DNA of 8,148 bases. Origin: Methylomonas sp. Its GTDB lineage: Bacteria > Pseudomonadota > Gammaproteobacteria > Methylococcales > Methylomonadaceae. Below are positions 6,421 to 8,148 of this stretch, piece by piece. Position numbers and translations under genes: made by a program. Positions within the stretch are counted from its first letter, which is position 1; each line of letters starts with the position of its first letter. Below the pieces are notes generated by a model, which was given only the letters and a program-made list of their open reading frames with translations, ran no database searches and had not been told where the DNA came from. The stretch is from contig JALSLS010000402.1 of the NCBI GenBank assembly GCA_026988195.1, forward strand, positions 1 to 8,148, given 5' to 3'.

Positions 6421-6972
6421 ATGAAACACCTTACAAAGTCTATTTTAACTAGCCTACTATTGATTGCAACTGTTAATGTTAATGCCACTACTATATCAGT
6501 AACCCCCTCTAATCAAGAGGTTCTTATAGGTAACCAAGTGCTTTTGAATATCTTTTATGACACTGAAGGCATCGAGACAACTGGCGGTGCATTCTCTGTC
6601 AACTTCGATAATAATGCTTTCAAGTTTACCGGCATTGAATTTGATGGAAGCTTACCCGATGACCCCTTATTTCGTGTCTTTCCTGTAGCCGCGAATGTGA
6701 ATGGTAGTGCTTTCAATTTAGGGTTTGGCTCCTTTTCAGGTATTAATGGGACTGGCAAGGTAGCCACCCTTACATTTATGACTGAAAAAGAAGGGCTTTT
6801 TGATTTCTTCCTAGCAGCTCCGTTACCTGGAGATGATTCTTTTGCTGAAGGTGCCAGCTATCTAAATGCACAAGTTCAAGTGAATGCAGTACCACTTCCT
6901 GCCGCATCTTGGCTACTGCTTAGCAGTTTTGCCAGCCTTGTCGCGGTAAGACGACGTAAGCATATCGCTTGA
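6421..6972 (+). CDS. Secreted PEP-CTERM sorting-domain protein with cohesin-like domain
   Basis: Small exported protein of 183 residues. Residues 1-22 form a Sec signal peptide: basic MKHLTK, a hydrophobic core (SLLLIATV), and likely cleavage after NVNA. Residues about 24-155 are beta-rich and look like a cohesin-type fold: ISVTPSNQEVLIG, GGAFSVNFDNNAFKF, and GKVATLTFMT are typical strand motifs of that group. The C-terminus is a PEP-CTERM signal: VPLPAA (157-162), a hydrophobic helix (about 163-176) and basic RRRK (177-180). Such tails are recognised by exosortase (EpsH/XrtA family) and removed during export, normally in strains making exopolysaccharide. No exosortase gene lies in this window. 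The start was set at ATG 6421 rather than TTG 6415 because of the AAGGAG at 6405. The sorting signal is clear; the cohesin-like assignment rests on reading motifs by eye and the role is unknown. Confidence 0.85.
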   Translation: MKHLTKSILTSLLLIATVNVNATTISVTPSNQEVLIGNQVLLNIFYDTEGIETTGGAFSVNFDNNAFKFTGIEFDGSLPDDPLFRVFPVAANVNGSAFNLGFGSFSGINGTGKVATLTFMTEKEGLFDFFLAAPLPGDDSFAEGASYLNAQVQVNAVPLPAASWLLLSSFASLVAVRRRKHIA

Positions 6973-7044
6973 ACTTAGAAGAGTTACTTGCCATGGCTTT
7001 CCAAGCTGAAAGACTACTGATTTATTTAAAAAACCAACATAATT

Positions 7045-8148
7045 ATGAAGATATTGATTAAAACTGTTCTGATAGTGCCTTTATTTTTAGCGTCATTATC
7101 AGTGGCCAATAGTGCTGTGTACCGCCTCAGCCCGAGTGATAACTGGTTCCCAGTTATATCCGGAGGCAGCTTACAACCTGGGGACGAGGTTATTTTGTCA
7201 AGGGGAACGTACAGTGATGGGCGACGGCTTTCTATTTCCCATCAAGGAACTGCAGAGTCTCCAATTATTATTCGCTCTGAAGAAGGGGGAATGGCTGTTA
7301 TCACTAGACCCAATGCCTCTCAAAATGTTATTAATATTGAAGGAGCTCAGTATTTGGTACTGCAGGGAATTGAGGTTACAGGCGGCTCCATGGGAATTAG
7401 GATAGGGAGTAAAAATATTGTCGGGAGAAAGCGACAGGCAGCATTTATTACTATTAAGGACTCTCTAATTCACCATACAGGTGCAGCAGCTGTGACTGCA
7501 AATTTTTATGGCGATATTAATGTAGGGCACCAGTTTCTTCATAATGAAATTCATCATACCAGTGGGTCAGGGGAAGGTTTTTATCTTGGAAGCAATAACG
7601 GTGGAGCAGGAAATACAACGGGTGTATTTAGAGATGGGCTAATCGAGGGAAATTATATTCATCACCTTAATGGGTCTAACATATCGCAAGGAGATGGCAT
7701 TGAGATAAAAGATGGCAGTTACAATAATATTATAAGGGATAATGTTATTCACGACATTAAGTACCCTGGAATATTGGTGTATGGGACAGATGGCAATGCG
7801 CCCAATATCATAGAAGGGAATGTGATTTGGTCATCTGGTGACAATGGAATACAGGCCTCTGCGAATGCGGTTATTACTAACAATATTATATTTGACTCCA
7901 ATGGATCAGGAATTCAAAGTCAAAGCCATCAAAGTTCAGTTCCTGGAAACTTGACTATTGCTCACAATACAATTATCAGTAATGGAGGGCGAGTCGCTGT
8001 CCGTGTAAATTATCCAACAGGCGGTGTATTATCTGGCCCTATTGTTATAGCCAATAATGCAATCTATTCAATGGGATCAGGTTTAGCTTTGCGCTTACAA
8101 AATATACCTGGCTTTACAGTCAGTGGCAATATCGGCGTAGGCAGTGCA
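7045..8148 (+). CDS. Exported right-handed parallel beta-helix protein, 3' end outside the window
   Basis: An open frame of 368 codons runs without a stop from ATG 7045 to the window edge, so the gene is partial at its C-terminus. Residues 1-24 form a signal peptide (MKILIKTVLIVPLFLASLSV, then ANSA before VYR). Residues 25-90 form an N-terminal cap: SLQPGDEVILSRGTY and GTAESPIIIRSEEG are typical of secreted beta-helix proteins and polysaccharide lyases. From about residue 95 come repeated coils: LQGIEVTGG, KDSLIHHTG, EGNYIHHL, RDNVIHDI, EGNVIWSSG, TNNIIFDSNG, AHNTIISNGG, ANNAIYSMGSG. The Asn-rich turns and Ile/Val strands fit the pectate-lyase-type fold of Pfam Beta_helix/NosD-like families. 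Catalytic identity (lyase, epimerase, or binding only) cannot be read. An in-frame TAA at 7027 makes ATG 7045 the first start; there is no good Shine-Dalgarno. It lies 72 bases after the PEP-CTERM gene and may be cotranscribed. Coding-strand G content is higher than in cyaA. Confidence 0.85.
   Translation, partial: MKILIKTVLIVPLFLASLSVANSAVYRLSPSDNWFPVISGGSLQPGDEVILSRGTYSDGRRLSISHQGTAESPIIIRSEEGGMAVITRPNASQNVINIEGAQYLVLQGIEVTGGSMGIRIGSKNIVGRKRQAAFITIKDSLIHHTGAAAVTANFYGDINVGHQFLHNEIHHTSGSGEGFYLGSNNGGAGNTTGVFRDGLIEGNYIHHLNGSNISQGDGIEIKDGSYNNIIRDNVIHDIKYPGILVYGTDGNAPNIIEGNVIWSSGDNGIQASANAVITNNIIFDSNGSGIQSQSHQSSVPGNLTIAHNTIISNGGRVAVRVNYPTGGVLSGPIVIANNAIYSMGSGLALRLQNIPGFTVSGNIGVGSA

Noticed and set aside
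6997..7012. Hairpin terminator after the PEP-CTERM gene
   Set aside because: CTTTC/GAAAG gives only a five-base stem with a six-base loop and no clean U-tract; too weak to call.
7112..7405. 97-codon plus-strand frame within the beta-helix region
   Set aside because: It overlaps the beta-helix gene in another frame. The frame from 7045 has a signal peptide, periodic coils and no stop over 368 codons, so the short one is a shadow.

Overview
The window is AT-rich and densely coded. It appears to be chromosomal DNA from a gammaproteobacterium that makes PEP-CTERM/exosortase-sorted surface proteins. Two things point there. The class I adenylate cyclase is a gammaproteobacterial enzyme type, and the small exported protein ends in the VPLPAA variant of the PEP-CTERM signal, which is frequent in methanotrophs of the order Methylococcales. 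A low-GC member of that order is my best guess; this is inference from protein style, not from a marker gene.

Layout. Positions 7-945 (minus strand) hold hemC, hydroxymethylbilane synthase of tetrapyrrole synthesis. The last bases of the window suggest that hemD follows, overlapping the hemC stop. A 238-bp divergent intergenic region (946-1183) carries a perfect Shine-Dalgarno on the hemC side and palindromic elements on the argH side. On the plus strand come argH (1184-2575), a CobC-like histidine phosphatase one base after the argH stop (2577-3182), a 151-bp gap with a REP-like hairpin, and a long class I adenylate cyclase gene, cyaA (3334-6156). A hemC/argH/cyaA neighbourhood is also known, with other genes in between, from Pseudomonas, so this part looks like an inherited housekeeping segment.

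After cyaA the character changes. A 264-bp gap holds two inverted repeats and a weak sigma-54-like element. It is followed by a small secreted, cohesin-like PEP-CTERM protein (6421-6972) and the first 368 codons of an exported right-handed beta-helix protein (7045 to the window end, open at the edge). These two probably act at the cell surface or in the exopolysaccharide matrix. Coding-strand composition also changes here, from C-rich in much of cyaA to G-rich in the beta-helix gene, so this end may be an accessory segment.

How the genes relate. HemC and ArgH are core biosynthesis (tetrapyrrole; arginine/urea-type chemistry). CyaA makes the second messenger cAMP. The phosphatase is probably cotranscribed with argH but has no obvious pathway partner here. 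No RNA gene, CRISPR array, transposase or phage gene was seen. I did not find a clearly new system. The points most worth a second look are the exported protein pair with its unusual upstream region, and the awkward start of hemC.
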